A stretch of DNA of 64,000 nucleotides from JAICKN01 sp036489565 (GTDB taxonomy: Bacteria; Acidobacteriota; Terriglobia; Terriglobales; Acidobacteriaceae). Below the pieces are notes generated by a model, which saw nothing but the letters and a program-made list of their open reading frames with translations, was not told the DNA's origin and made no database searches. The stretch covers positions 1-64,000 of the forward strand of contig DASXFN010000085.1 in assembly GCA_036489565.1 (NCBI GenBank), written 5' to 3'. Every line of letters begins with the position of its first letter. Position 1 is the stretch's first letter. Below, one piece after another: positions 25,214 through 33,038 of the stretch. A program made the position numbers and the translations under genes.

Positions 25214-27649
25214 TTGAAATACACAAACCGGTTCTTGGTATTCATGGCAGTCCTGTTTCTCACGCAGCTTCCCCTCACCGCGAGTGATCAGATTCCCAAA
25301 GCTGCCTGGCGAATCCCTATTGGACAAGCAGTTGCCAATCCCGGTGGAAACAAGCCCACGAATGCCGCGAATATTGACGACGGTTTCTGGCAGGGCGCGC
25401 CCGTCGGAGGATTTGGCGCTGGCACCTTCTCTCGCTCTTATCGCGGCAATTTTGAACGCTGGCATATCAAAGCGGGAGTTCACAAGTATCAGAATGTTCC
25501 CGCCAACCAGTTCGCGGTTTTCGCGCAGCAGGAAGGAGGCGAGCCTGTCAGCATGGTCCTTTCCACGGGCAAGCCGCAGGGCAGTGCGCTTTCCAGTTGG
25601 AATTGGTCCTACCCGGCGGGAGACGGCGAATACGCGGCTGTCTATCCTAAATCGTGGTTTGCTTACCAAACCAGCCAGCTCCCGGTAAAGCTTACGCTTG
25701 AGCAATTCTCCCCAATCTTGCCGAACAATTACAAAGAGACAAGCTATCCAGTGGCCCTTTACAACTGGTATGCGGAGAACCCTTCGGACAAGCCGGTCAC
25801 CGTCTCCCTTCTTTTCTCCTGGACGAATATGGTGGGCTGGTTTCGTGATCAGGCGCGTGATTTCAGCGGAGCGCTGAATACTCAAAACAAAAATAGCTAC
25901 CACTCTCAGGCGATCACTGGCGGCACGATGAGTGGAATTGTTTTTGATCGCCTCCGCAGCGGCCCGGTGACTGACGAATGGGATGGCCAGTTTGCCATCG
26001 CTACCTTGCCCGGATCGGGCGCAGAAGTCAGTTACATCAACGAATTTTTGCCGCAGGGCTCAGGCGCTGAAGTCTGGAAGCCATTCTCGACTGACGGCAA
26101 ACTTCCTAACAAAGAGTGGGACCTGGCCAGCAGCGGAGATCAGTTCGCAGGCGCCATTGCCGTGCGCTTCACTCTCGCCGCGCATGAGAAAAAGATGGTC
26201 CCCATGGCGCTTGCGTGGGACCTTCCCGTCGTTCAATTCGGTAGCGGGCGCAAGTGGGTGCGCCACTATACCAAGTTCTTTGGGACTTCAGGAACCAATG
26301 CCTGGAAGATTGCCCGTGCCGCGCTGGAAAATGACAAGAGCTGGAGCGACCAGATTGACGCCTGGCAGAAGCCTTACCTTGAAGATGAATCCCAGCCGGA
26401 ATGGTTTCGCAGCGAACTATTCAACGAGATGTACATTCTCGCCGACGGCGGCACGCTCTGGGCGCACGAAATGAATGGGTCTTCGAATCCGAATCACCCT
26501 TCGGCGAGAATGGCCGACAGCTTCAGCTATCTCGAGTGTTTCGACTATCCCTATTACGGCACTTCAGATGTCCGCTTCTACGGCTCATTTCCGCTGATGA
26601 AGTTCTGGCCGGAGGTCGAAAAGCAGGAGATGCGCGAATACACCGACACAATTCCCGAGACAAATTCGCAACATTACGTTTGGTCCTGGAAGCTGCAACA
26701 CGATCACGAACTGGTGCCCATCCAGCGTAAGGTGGCGGGAGCCGCGCCCCACGATCTCGGTTCGCCTACCGAAGATCCTTTCGTAAACGCGAACCAGTAC
26801 AACTATCAGGATGTTTCCAACTGGCGCGATTTGAACAGCAAGTACGTGCTGATGGTCTGGCGCGATTACGCGTTAAGCGGCGGCAAAGACACTGCCTTCT
26901 TGCAGTACACGTGGAAGGCTGTGAAGCAAGCGATGGAGCATCTCCGCCAGTACGATACCGATGGCGATGGCCTCATCAAGAACGGGGGCTTTCCTGACCA
27001 GACTTACGACAACTGGGTGGCTCGAGGCGAGAGCTCCTATAGCGGCGGTCTTTATCTTGGCGCGCTTCGCGCCACCGCCGAAATGGCACGCAAGCTGAAC
27101 GACCCCGCCACCGCCGCAAGTTACGATGCGCTCTTCAAGAAAGCGCAAACAGCCTACATCAAAGATTTGTGGAATGGCACTTACTTCAACTATGACCAGG
27201 GAAGTACGTACCATGACAACATCATGGCTGAACAGCTTGCTGGCCAGTGGTATGCTAGCCTCACCGGATTGGGAGATTTAGTTCCTGAAGCAATGCGCCA
27301 TTCCACGTTGCAACATGTCTTCGACTATAACGTGATGAAATTCCAAAACGGCGAAATGGGCGCAGTCAACGGCCTGGGCGCGGATGGAAAAGCCCTGCAC
27401 GAAAACGAACAGACGCTGGAAGTGTGGACGGGCACAACGTTCGGTGTGGCTTCCGACATGATCGCGGAGGGCATGCGCGATCAGGGATTCAAAACAGCGA
27501 AGGGCGTATACAACGTTGTCTGGAGAGACCGCGGATACTTTTTCCGCACGCCTGAAGCTTACGACGCCAGCGGATTGTTTCGCGCCTCCATGTATATGAG
27601 GCCAGGAGCGATCTGGGCCATGGAGATCGCACTCGAACCGAAAAAGTAG
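25214..27649 (+). CDS. GH116 beta-glucosidase/glucosylceramidase-like protein, secreted
   Basis: The GBA2-type family removes glucose or xylose from beta-glycosides. A Sec signal peptide (FLVFMAVLFLTQLPLTASD) is followed by the N-terminal beta-sandwich domain (GAPVGGFGAGTFSRSYRG) and the C-terminal (alpha/alpha)6 domain. The nucleophile region SYLECFDYPYYGTSDVRFY and the acid/base region FPDQTYDNW (near residue 595) match the catalytic Glu and Asp of the family. The TTG start has AAGGAG eight bases upstream. It is divergent from a ROK sugar kinase, consistent with outside-in use of beta-glucosides. Confidence 0.94.
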   Translation: MKYTNRFLVFMAVLFLTQLPLTASDQIPKAAWRIPIGQAVANPGGNKPTNAANIDDGFWQGAPVGGFGAGTFSRSYRGNFERWHIKAGVHKYQNVPANQFAVFAQQEGGEPVSMVLSTGKPQGSALSSWNWSYPAGDGEYAAVYPKSWFAYQTSQLPVKLTLEQFSPILPNNYKETSYPVALYNWYAENPSDKPVTVSLLFSWTNMVGWFRDQARDFSGALNTQNKNSYHSQAITGGTMSGIVFDRLRSGPVTDEWDGQFAIATLPGSGAEVSYINEFLPQGSGAEVWKPFSTDGKLPNKEWDLASSGDQFAGAIAVRFTLAAHEKKMVPMALAWDLPVVQFGSGRKWVRHYTKFFGTSGTNAWKIARAALENDKSWSDQIDAWQKPYLEDESQPEWFRSELFNEMYILADGGTLWAHEMNGSSNPNHPSARMADSFSYLECFDYPYYGTSDVRFYGSFPLMKFWPEVEKQEMREYTDTIPETNSQHYVWSWKLQHDHELVPIQRKVAGAAPHDLGSPTEDPFVNANQYNYQDVSNWRDLNSKYVLMVWRDYALSGGKDTAFLQYTWKAVKQAMEHLRQYDTDGDGLIKNGGFPDQTYDNWVARGESSYSGGLYLGALRATAEMARKLNDPATAASYDALFKKAQTAYIKDLWNGTYFNYDQGSTYHDNIMAEQLAGQWYASLTGLGDLVPEAMRHSTLQHVFDYNVMKFQNGEMGAVNGLGADGKALHENEQTLEVWTGTTFGVASDMIAEGMRDQGFKTAKGVYNVVWRDRGYFFRTPEAYDASGLFRASMYMRPGAIWAMEIALEPKK

Positions 27650-27674
27650 AGCGGCTCGACGAGTTCGTGCGAGT

Positions 27675-28754
27675 TTACTTTTTGCTCCAGGTCTGGCCGC
27701 CATCCGCGGTGGCCCAGACCTCTTGCTTGCTGGTAACGAACCTGCCCCGCTGCGCGGTGGCGAACTCAATGCTGATTACGTCATCAGAGAGAGGCTCGCC
27801 GCCCATAGCTGGGGTCACCTGGATCCAATGACCGCCCTCATCGGTGGAGCGGTAAAGAGCGCCGCTCGCGCCGCCAACCCATACTTCCGCCCCAACCGTG
27901 GCAATTGAGTGGAGCAAGGCTGTATTGCCGGGGATCGAGATTTTTTGCCAGCTTGCGCCGGTGTCAAGCGAGCGCAGCAGATTCCCGTCGGAGTTCAAAG
28001 TCCAGCGCGGATAACGGTCGTCAATGTTGCTGTTTGGGGCAGATGTGTTCGGCACCGAGGGCGCAAACGATTCCCGCATGTCATTTGCAGACTTTGCCCG
28101 CGCATCATCCGCTTGGGGCGCAGTCTGCGGGGTGGTCGAAATTGCCCCAGCCATGATTTCGGACGATGCGGGGTGCGCGGACTTATCTTTATCCGGAGCG
28201 TCATCCATGGCGTCCGTTGCCCTGCTTTGCGGAGCTTCGGGGGACGATTGCGGCATGTTAGAAGCGATGACTTGATGCCGTATCGTCCCAGCGGTCTTCT
28301 TAGCATTTGAATTCGCTACAGTGCCAGCCGTGGGCTGCTTCGCACTTGTTGCTTCCAAGTTGTCCTTTGGAGAAGCAGAGCGCGAGGACTTCTGCGTGGC
28401 GGGTAACTGCTGCAGCATCGCCTCTGCGAGTTCCTTGCGTTGATTCCGGCTTGAAAGAACAAAAGCCGCAACAATCAACAGGCAAGCCGCCACCATGCTC
28501 CATGCAAGGACAGGCCGCCATGAGCGTGTGTTTCGTAGTTTGACCGCTGGCAATGTAACTGGCGCCTCGGCGAAGGCGGCCACCTGTCGGCATTCGGAAC
28601 ATAGCGACAGGTGCTCCAGCACCGCTGTCCGTTCGGCACGTGGAAGGCTCAGTTCAACGAAGGCCGTGAGTTGATCGGCGTCCGGATGCGGCAAGCCGGA
28701 TACCGATAAGGCCTTTTGAAATTGCCATTGCACGATTTTAGGAAGCGGCTTCAT
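27675..28754 (-). CDS. Anti-sigma factor with zinc finger, membrane helix and Ycf48-like propeller domain
   Basis: The N-terminus (about residues 20-60) has the zf-HC2 pattern (HLSLCSEC) typical of zinc-binding anti-sigma factors. One membrane helix follows (VLAWSMVAACLLIVAAFVL, about 82-100), then a long Ser/Thr/Ala-rich linker. The C-terminal domain (about 245-355) has repeats such as SLDTGASWQKI, STDEGGHWIQV and TADGGQTWSKK, as in BNR/Ycf48 (PSII assembly) propellers, and should lie outside the membrane. It probably binds the sigma factor encoded 69 bases upstream and senses an envelope signal. Confidence 0.88.
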   Translation of the reverse strand: MKPLPKIVQWQFQKALSVSGLPHPDADQLTAFVELSLPRAERTAVLEHLSLCSECRQVAAFAEAPVTLPAVKLRNTRSWRPVLAWSMVAACLLIVAAFVLSSRNQRKELAEAMLQQLPATQKSSRSASPKDNLEATSAKQPTAGTVANSNAKKTAGTIRHQVIASNMPQSSPEAPQSRATDAMDDAPDKDKSAHPASSEIMAGAISTTPQTAPQADDARAKSANDMRESFAPSVPNTSAPNSNIDDRYPRWTLNSDGNLLRSLDTGASWQKISIPGNTALLHSIATVGAEVWVGGASGALYRSTDEGGHWIQVTPAMGGEPLSDDVISIEFATAQRGRFVTSKQEVWATADGGQTWSKK

Positions 28755-28823
28755 TCTGGATTTCTCAGGAATCTTTCCTTGCCGTTGCTCATTTCTTGTT
28801 ACGCTATCTCATCCAGATAGACC

Positions 28824-29756
28824 TTAAGCAGGGCCTTCACTGGTACGTGCTTTCACTTCCTTTTCAGGGAACGCCTGTCGCGCACTTTCTTGCGCATGAG
28901 CAGGGGCCAAATGTTCACGAATATTTAACGTCAGCTCACGTACGTCCGCTTCCAAAGCTTCTTTGGCCTGCCGCCGGCTCATGCCGTGCCGGACCATCTC
29001 CGCAACCATTTGCTTTCGCAGAGACTTCGTCAGCTTATCGACCTTGCGGCTGATGGTGGACTCATGCACTCCCAGGGTGCGCGCGATCTGCGCGAGCGTG
29101 TGTTCGTCCAGAAAATAGGAAGCGAGCACAAACCGGTCTTCCGCAGCCAAAGCGGTGAGCGCTGCGCCCACGGCGGCTTCCAGGCGGGGGTCAATGCTGG
29201 GCGAACGCTCCGATTCCACTGCTGCAAACTGGATGCCCTCTTCGTTTTCCTCGTCCAGGCTGACCAGTCGCCGCTGCTTCCGGTAGCGATTCACAAATTC
29301 CTGCGCCATCACAGTACGAAGCCAGCCCTCAAGCGAGCCGCGTCCTGCATAGGACGCCAGTTTGCAGACGCGCTTGCCATCCCGCCGGCTCATACCGTAG
29401 AGGTCCGCATACACGCTGTCGGCCAGGTCACGCGCGGCAGAGCTTTCTTTGGCGATGTGCAGCGCCATGTCATAAAGTTTTTCGCGATAGCGCGATAGGA
29501 ACGCATTCCAGGCGGCTTCATCTCCGGCGGCACAGGCGCGCGCCAGCGCTAACTCTTCCACGCGAAGGCTTTTATAGAAGGTGCAAACATCCGCCGCGCC
29601 GGAAGCGGCAGGCAAATACTTTGCTGAGATACGTTCCAGAATGATGTGGAATTGCTCGAGATCCAGCCCGAATTTCTCCCCCCCGCTGGCCAAATGCAGC
29701 TCGCGAATGAGCAGCCGCAGAGTATCCGGGGAATGCGTAAACGATGGTGTCTTCAC
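28824..29756 (-). CDS. RNA polymerase sigma-70-family (ECF-like) factor
   Basis: Region 2 (about residues 75-160) includes EAAWNAFLSRYREKLYDMAL and GSLEGWLRTVMAQEFVNRYR; region 4 (about 190-255) includes LAQIARTLGVHESTISRKVD, a clear HTH. An N-terminal ~70-residue extension and a C-terminal tail beyond region 4 make it longer (310) than usual ECF factors. The start is GTG. It is followed by the zinc-finger anti-sigma gene on the same strand, the standard arrangement for a membrane-controlled sigma factor. The regulon is unknown. Confidence 0.9.
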   Translation of the reverse strand: MKTPSFTHSPDTLRLLIRELHLASGGEKFGLDLEQFHIILERISAKYLPAASGAADVCTFYKSLRVEELALARACAAGDEAAWNAFLSRYREKLYDMALHIAKESSAARDLADSVYADLYGMSRRDGKRVCKLASYAGRGSLEGWLRTVMAQEFVNRYRKQRRLVSLDEENEEGIQFAAVESERSPSIDPRLEAAVGAALTALAAEDRFVLASYFLDEHTLAQIARTLGVHESTISRKVDKLTKSLRKQMVAEMVRHGMSRRQAKEALEADVRELTLNIREHLAPAHAQESARQAFPEKEVKARTSEGPA

Positions 29757-29867
29757 AATCAGGCTCTAAACGAATGCTATCAATTTTCAGAGGCACGACG
29801 GCGGATTTTTTCCGCCGTCAAATCTTCTCTTTGTGGCAAGGGCGCATTGCAGGCGCGCCATTGAAAT

Positions 29868-30233
29868 TCAGTTTTGGAACACAATCTCCAGGAAAACGTT
29901 CTTCTTGCTCCAGAAAGGCGAGATGCGCATCAGCCAGTATTTTTTCGTCAAAGTCTTTCGTGCCTCTGGCCATACTTCCGGAGGAAGTATGCGGCCCTGG
30001 GCCTCGAATTCCGGCCCGGTAACTTTTCCTCGGATCGTACACGGCGCAATTCGCACGCTGGAATTGTTGCGGATTCGCTTGTATTTGCCGGAATCGTTGC
30101 GGCTCATTACGTAGAGTTTCCCGTCTTTCTCTCCAAACCATACCGGCGTGGGAACCGCAACCCCGGTTTTCCGGAAAGTTATTAGTGAAATATACTTTTG
30201 TCCAGAGATTGCCGAAGGAACCGAAGTCGTCAT
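29868..30233 (-). CDS. PPOX-class (split-barrel flavin/F420-binding) protein
   Basis: About 121 residues with the split beta-barrel pattern of pyridoxamine-phosphate-oxidase-like proteins: KYISLITFRKTGVAVPTPVW, then KLYVMSRNDSGKYKRIRNN and VRIAPCTIRGKVTG. The length and motifs match small PPOX-class F420- or FMN-dependent oxidoreductases (TIGR03666-like). ATG 30233 begins directly before the domain; the longer frame adds a non-homologous lead. It diverges from the P-loop kinase gene. The substrate is unknown. Confidence 0.78.
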   Translation of the reverse strand: MTTSVPSAISGQKYISLITFRKTGVAVPTPVWFGEKDGKLYVMSRNDSGKYKRIRNNSSVRIAPCTIRGKVTGPEFEAQGRILPPEVWPEARKTLTKKYWLMRISPFWSKKNVFLEIVFQN

Positions 30234-30322
30234 AATGTTATTGTAGCTGTGCAAGATCAGTAGCCATTGAGCTATAACACAACGATTGCCGCTATCCACT
30301 CCAATATGTCATAAGGCGAATC

Positions 30323-31183
30323 ATGCGCAAATGGGTAAGTGAACGTCTAAAACGACGCAAGAAAAAAACCGAGGAAAAGCCGGAATCCGCCGAGGCGCCC
30401 CTGCAGCCCGCATACTTCGAAGAAGCTGCTCCGGAAGCGTCTTTACCGGAAGCGGCCAAGCCGTCCGCGGTTTCTCAAGTTTCTCAACCCGAAGCGGCGG
30501 CGGAACATGTGGAAACGCCAGCGTCTATGGAACGGCCCCAATTCTCACGTTCCGGCAGCAACGCGCCCGCACGCCCAAAGCGCCGACGAGGCCGCTCCAA
30601 CCGCGGTCGTAGCCAATCGCGAAACGCCGTTCCACGCGAGGCCGTCGCTCAAAATTCCAGCGAGCCCGCTGCCGAACTGGAATCCGCAAAGACAGTCTCC
30701 GCCATGCCCCGGCCTCCCAAAGGAGTTGTGGTGCTGGCCATCGGTTTACCCGGATCAGGAAAAAGTTCCTGGTTCAAGCGGCACAACATCACCCCGCTTT
30801 CCAGCGACATGCTGCGCGCGCTACTGTTCGACGATCCTACCGAGCAGCGTTTTCAGGACCTTATTTTTTCCAATCTGCGCTCCATGCTCAAAGCGCGCTT
30901 GATCGCGCATCGTCCCATGAACTATGTGGACACGACCAACCTCACGCCGCACGACCGCCACAGCTGGATTAAGCTGGCAAAAGATTTTGGATTCGAAGTG
31001 CAGGCGGTCTTTTTCGAGGTCCCGCTCGAAGTTTGTCTGGAGCGCAACCAGAAGCGCGAACGCGTCGTCCCGGAAGAAATTATGCGGCGTTTCGCCGAAA
31101 AGCTGAAACCGCCAGCCTTTGAAGAAGGATTCTCCAAGATCACCGTGGTCCGGGTAAAGCAGAAAGAAGCATCAGCGTCTTAA
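30323..31183 (+). CDS. P-loop ATPase/polynucleotide kinase-like protein with disordered N-terminus
   Basis: Residues about 1-125 are charged and low in complexity, with an Arg-rich stretch (PKRRRGRSNRGRSQSRN, about 82-98) suited to nucleic-acid binding. The C-terminal half is a kinase-type P-loop domain: Walker A IGLPGSGKSSW, then LSSDMLRALLFDDP and the lid segment ERNQKRERVVPEEIM. It resembles AAA_33/PNK-3'-phosphatase-kinase-like proteins that phosphorylate nucleic acids or small molecules. The basic tail and kinase fold together hint at RNA-end processing, but this is inference. It is followed by tRNA-Gln. Confidence 0.8.
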   Translation: MRKWVSERLKRRKKKTEEKPESAEAPLQPAYFEEAAPEASLPEAAKPSAVSQVSQPEAAAEHVETPASMERPQFSRSGSNAPARPKRRRGRSNRGRSQSRNAVPREAVAQNSSEPAAELESAKTVSAMPRPPKGVVVLAIGLPGSGKSSWFKRHNITPLSSDMLRALLFDDPTEQRFQDLIFSNLRSMLKARLIAHRPMNYVDTTNLTPHDRHSWIKLAKDFGFEVQAVFFEVPLEVCLERNQKRERVVPEEIMRRFAEKLKPPAFEEGFSKITVVRVKQKEASAS

Positions 31184-31185
31184 AC

Positions 31186-31230
31186 TGGGCTGTTTGACCG
31201 ACCCTGGTTGACCACCAGTGAAGCAGCCCA
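31186..31230 (+). terminator. Structured hairpin downstream of kinase gene
   Basis: TGGGCTG pairs with CAGCCCA (7 bp) and within it CTGGT pairs with ACCAG around TGACC. It starts two bases after the stop codon and is followed by a short A/T-rich stretch without a strong U-run. It probably acts as a terminator or 3-prime stabiliser between the kinase gene and the tRNA. Confidence 0.45.
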
Positions 31231-31283
31231 TAAAATCTAAAGCGGCGGCTTAGTCGAAAATCCTGGCTGTCCAACCGCATCAC

Positions 31284-31357
31284 TGCCCCCTCGTTCAACG
31301 GCAGGACACCTGCCTCTGGAGCAGGTTATCGGGGTTCGAATCCCTGGGGGGCAGCCA
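31284..31357 (+). tRNA. tRNA-Gln (anticodon CTG)
   Basis: It folds as a full cloverleaf: acceptor TGCCCCC/GGGGGCA, D-stem GTTC/GGAC, anticodon stem CCTGC/GCAGG with loop CTCTGGA (anticodon CTG), 4-base variable region, T-stem CGGGG/CCCTG with loop TTCGAAT, discriminator G and an encoded CCA. It reads CAG codons. No integrase or duplicated 3-prime end is seen nearby. Confidence 0.96.
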
Positions 31358-31380
31358 ATTTTTCTCCATCGTCGGCACGA

Positions 31381-32619
31381 ATGGCTACGACATCTCCACC
31401 AAGCGCTCACGGCCCTCGACCGCGCTTAACCGCACAGATCAAAGGTTTTTGGCAGCGCGTCACCGAAGGGCGCGAACTCAGCCAATTGTGGCTGCAGTTT
31501 CGCGCTGAAGCGCGCGCCAGCTACCATCTTTACCAGCGGGACTTTGACGCCCGCTCCCCGCGCGAAACCAGAGCGAAAAACTTTTTTCATACCGCCCAGG
31601 AGTTCGCCTGGGCGCTGTTGGAAAAATTGACGCCGGCTCGGCGCGTATTGCTTCTGCTCGGCATCGTGCTCGTGATTTTTCCCGTGCTTCACTTCAGTTA
31701 TCACGATAAGACCGGCCTAAAAACCGTTGACCTGGACATTCACTTTTATGGCGTCATTGCGCTTTTTGTGTTGCTCTTACTCGAGATAGCAGACCGTGTG
31801 GTCATGAAGCGCGATCTTGAGATCGCACGCGACATCCAAAGCTGGCTGCTGCCACCAACTCCACCCGAAATACCAGGACTCCGCATCGCCTTCGCCACAC
31901 GTCCCGCGAATACCGTCGCGGGCGATTATTACGACATTTTTCCGCGCCCTTCGTCCATTCAATCGTCCGCGCCTTCATCCGAGGTTTTGTCGGGTGGGGT
32001 ATCCGGCGAAAGCAGTTTTCTTTTCGTAGTCGCCGACGTAGCAGGGAAGAGTATTCCTGCCGCTCTTCTGATGGCGACAATGCAAGCCAGTTTGCGGACT
32101 TTATCAGCGACCTCGTCCACACTGCGCGATTTGGTGCAGGGATTGAATCATTATGCTTGCTCGAACAGCCAGGGCGGCCTCCGCTATACCACAGCTTTTC
32201 TCGCCGAATTCGATCCCGCCAGCCGTGCTTTTACCTACATCAATGCGGGCCACAACAACCCAGTGTTGCGCCGTGCCTCGGGTAAAGTAGAACGCCTCAT
32301 CGCCGGAGGTTTGCCGCTGGGTATTCGCGACGAAGCCACGTACGAGTCAGACAGCGCAGTCCTGCAACCCGGTGACTGGCTACTGATTTTTACGGACGGA
32401 TTAGTCGAGGCCAACGATCAGAACGATCACGAGTACGGCGAAACCCGCATGCTGAATGTCTTAAACGCCGGAACCGATGCCACGCCAAGCGAACTACTAA
32501 ATCGCATGATGGCCGATCTCGACATCTTCGTAGGAGCCACTCCGCAACATGACGATGTCACCTGCATGCTGATTAAAGTTGAGGCGCACGGCGGGCGTAA
32601 GCTGAGCGAGAGCCTTTAG
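31381..32619 (+). CDS. RsbU/SpoIIE-family PP2C phosphatase with membrane segments
   Basis: Two probable membrane helices lie at about residues 87-105 and 122-140 (RVLLLLGIVLVIFPVLHF and FYGVIALFVLLLLEIADRV). A cytoplasmic linker (RDLEIARDIQSWLLPPTPPE) leads into a PP2C-type serine phosphatase domain (about 175-402) with VAGDYYDIF, FVVADVAGKS, YINAGHNNP, IFTDGLVEA and QHDDVTCMLI, which supply the metal-binding Asp residues. Such enzymes dephosphorylate anti-anti-sigma proteins in partner-switching cascades, but no RsbV/RsbW-like gene is visible here. ATG 31381 lies 23 bases after the tRNA. Confidence 0.92.
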   Translation: MATTSPPSAHGPRPRLTAQIKGFWQRVTEGRELSQLWLQFRAEARASYHLYQRDFDARSPRETRAKNFFHTAQEFAWALLEKLTPARRVLLLLGIVLVIFPVLHFSYHDKTGLKTVDLDIHFYGVIALFVLLLLEIADRVVMKRDLEIARDIQSWLLPPTPPEIPGLRIAFATRPANTVAGDYYDIFPRPSSIQSSAPSSEVLSGGVSGESSFLFVVADVAGKSIPAALLMATMQASLRTLSATSSTLRDLVQGLNHYACSNSQGGLRYTTAFLAEFDPASRAFTYINAGHNNPVLRRASGKVERLIAGGLPLGIRDEATYESDSAVLQPGDWLLIFTDGLVEANDQNDHEYGETRMLNVLNAGTDATPSELLNRMMADLDIFVGATPQHDDVTCMLIKVEAHGGRKLSESL

Positions 32620-33038
32620 CCGAAATCCTGAGCGGAGCGAAGAATCCAGTGCCCTGAAAACTTTCGTGGTCCTGAAAGCCGTGATGCCCCCAGTAAAAAC
32701 GCCGAGCTACAACAGGCTATCCCAATTGAAATCGAAACACATACGAGCCACCGTCGGGCACAATTCGGGCACAGTTTTTGTGGACTCCGCCAGAACCTCG
32801 ACGCCGTTTGCATCCTTGCCTCCGCCAAAAGATCCCATGAGTGCCGGGTTCTGCGACCTCGGCGCGCTACTCGGCTCTCTGCTCCGTTTAGTCGAGTTCT
32901 GTAGTGCGTCCAGCCGCGCGCACAACAAAGATGTTGTTTTGTGTGGTTAAAATTGAAAAATAGCGTTTAGTTCCTGAATTTGTAACAAATTTCTGTCCTT
33001 TGTCCAAAGTGTAGCGATTGTGGAATATTGCTTAACAC
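32620..33038. other. Intergenic region without a supported gene
   Basis: This 419-base stretch contains short open frames on both strands (32666-32950 plus, 32707-32928 minus), but neither has a ribosome binding site or a recognisable motif. Its first part resembles repetitive intergenic phrases rich in AGCGAAG. The end is A/T-rich and probably carries the promoter of the sensor kinase at 33039. Confidence 0.5.

Noticed and set aside
25163..25903. 246-codon minus-strand frame opposite the GH116 gene
   Set aside because: It is antisense to a well-supported gene and shows no domain. It also covers the GH116 promoter.
32666..32950. 94-codon plus-strand frame and a 73-codon minus-strand frame in the 32.6-33.0 kb gap
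   Set aside because: Neither has a ribosome site or a recognisable motif, and the two overlap on opposite strands.
31284..33038. Genomic-island insertion at tRNA-Gln, suggested by lower GC after about 33 kb
   Set aside because: No integrase, no duplicated tRNA 3-prime end and no mobile genes are visible, and the GC change does not start at the tRNA. Only a whole-genome GC and synteny comparison could revive this.
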